Shown here one piece after another: positions 63,061 through 64,000 of a stretch of DNA of 64,000 nucleotides (the stretch's first letter is position 1; every line of letters begins with the position of its first letter). The notes beneath the pieces are model-generated. The model did not search any database. It saw only the letters and a program-made list of their open reading frames with translations, and was not told the origin of the DNA. The position numbers were made by a program, and so were the translations under genes. The stretch comes from Atrichornis clamosus (taxonomy: Eukaryota > Chordata > Aves > Passeriformes > Menuridae), in contig WBMZ01009439.1 in the NCBI GenBank assembly GCA_013400975.1, forward strand, positions 124,001 to 188,000, in the 5' to 3' direction.

Positions 63061-64000
63061 ATTGAAATATGTGTTAGAAATAGGCATTAGTACCATGATC
63101 TTAAACTCAAGAGGAATCCTATGATACCCCAAACCTTGCTTTTAAGAGTTTGAAATATGACTTGTGAAATATTTAACCAATTGCAGCTCCTTTAAACGTA
63201 AAACTAATACTTAGTGGAAGAGAAGTAAGGCATCTTATCTCTAGAGAATTATTTTAATGATGGTTTTATCAGCTTTGTTATCTATATTTGTTTCCATCTT
63301 TCTGCATTTATAAAACAAAATATAAGGAGGAGCAAAACATGTTTTTGAAAGTCTGAGTTTGTATTTTGAGGTTTTCTAGACAGCAATCAAGAATAGGTAA
63401 AAACAGCACCAGAACACAAAGTAAACCTGTGAGATGTTTATGTACAGCTTTTATTTATATGCTCAGAGAAAGCTAATTAACACGCTTGCCATAAAAAAAG
63501 AAGGTAAATAGGTTAGATGCTATTTTAAAAGCTATTGGGTCTTCTAAATGAACTAATATTTTAAGCCTTCTCCTGACTTTTAGCTACTTAGCCTCTTACC
63601 CATAAATCCCAATCTAAGAATATTTTACAGTGTCTTGCCTGATCAAACCAAAATATTCACCCTGTGTTAACCTGGGGCAAAGAGCTTCAGGCATGTAATG
63701 AAGTAGAGAAATATACCTTTAATTATATAGGTCTATAAGCATTACATTGTCATAATTTAAAAATTAAATATTGCTTGTGAAATGTTCTATGTAAAATGAA
63801 CAATGAATCCCCATGTATCTCTTTAAAGTTTGCATGTGGCACTTCAAAAATACATGCAGTAATCATAGAAGGTGTAAATGACCTCTAATGGTATCACTAT
63901 GACTTTGACTTTCTCACTGCTACTTCCTCTGTATTGTCTACAGATAATGACTCTGCTGTAGTCTTGCAATCGTTATTTCCATTTTCTTATTTGTGATTTA
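63061..64000. other. Unique AT-rich DNA
   Basis: No gene recognised. AATCATAGAAGGTG near 63862 recalls a CR1 tail but is too short to call. Confidence 0.65.

Noticed and set aside
63862..63900. AATCATAGAAGGTGTAAATG, like a CR1 3' tail
   Set aside because: Fewer than 40 bases of weak similarity with no further CR1 sequence beyond.
1..64000. tRNA genes, CRISPR arrays, bacterial operons or an undescribed gene system
   Set aside because: No tRNA box pattern was seen, no spaced direct repeats, and no cluster of convincing genes; the window is vertebrate non-coding DNA.

Overview
The window looks like vertebrate, almost certainly bird and probably songbird, non-coding DNA (a gene desert or a long intron). 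The bird assignment rests on six CR1 LINE copies, several with the avian CR1 3' end (TCATAGAAT-type tail), and on one LTR that resembles the TguLTR5 group of passerine endogenous retroviruses. The DNA is AT-rich, punctuated by T or A tracts, and contains one ambiguous base (N at 2527). I found no exon of a recognisable host gene, no tRNA or rRNA, no CRISPR array and no convincing promoter. The open frames present are short, low in complexity, or lie inside repeats. The longest (4190-5059, first ATG near 4223) has no recognisable domain.

Layout. 1-5250: unique AT-rich DNA, a solo LTR at 1780-2637 bounded by a 5-bp direct repeat, then a more GC-balanced stretch that ends in what looks like the C-terminal dimerisation motif of a hAT transposase (about 4897-5090, + strand). 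5250-11000: unique DNA, a perfect 11-bp hairpin at 5740-5771, an old CR1 (8283-8930, - strand), and an apparent relic of an L1-clade reverse transcriptase (about 9829-10450, + strand). 11000-22400: unique DNA, a short tandem triplication (15312-15360), a second LTR-like element ending at 16199, an inverted repeat at 17256-17420, an L1-ORF1-like relic (17844-18465, + strand), and an 80-nt near-complementary hairpin at 22319-22404. 22400-36600: mostly unique DNA, with the largest repeat in the window, a 1.5-kb CR1 (28703-30230, - strand) in which most reverse transcriptase blocks can be read although the catalytic FADD box is destroyed, then a short CR1 tail at 36474. 36600-47200: unique AT-rich DNA with AT palindromes near 38.7 kb, small tandem duplications at 40181 and 41385, a minus-strand decayed retroelement (about 43072-44900) with an SGNH-hydrolase-like GTND motif next to paired poly-T tracts, and a CR1 at 46864. 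47200-64000: unique DNA with a CR1 at 51653 (- strand) and one at 62448 (+ strand).

No genes work together here; the story is one of layered dead mobile elements. The most interesting observations are the two L1-like relics and the hAT-like relic, because birds carry few recognisable L1 or hAT remains, and the long hairpin at 22.3 kb. These calls come from reading protein motifs by eye and need similarity searches.
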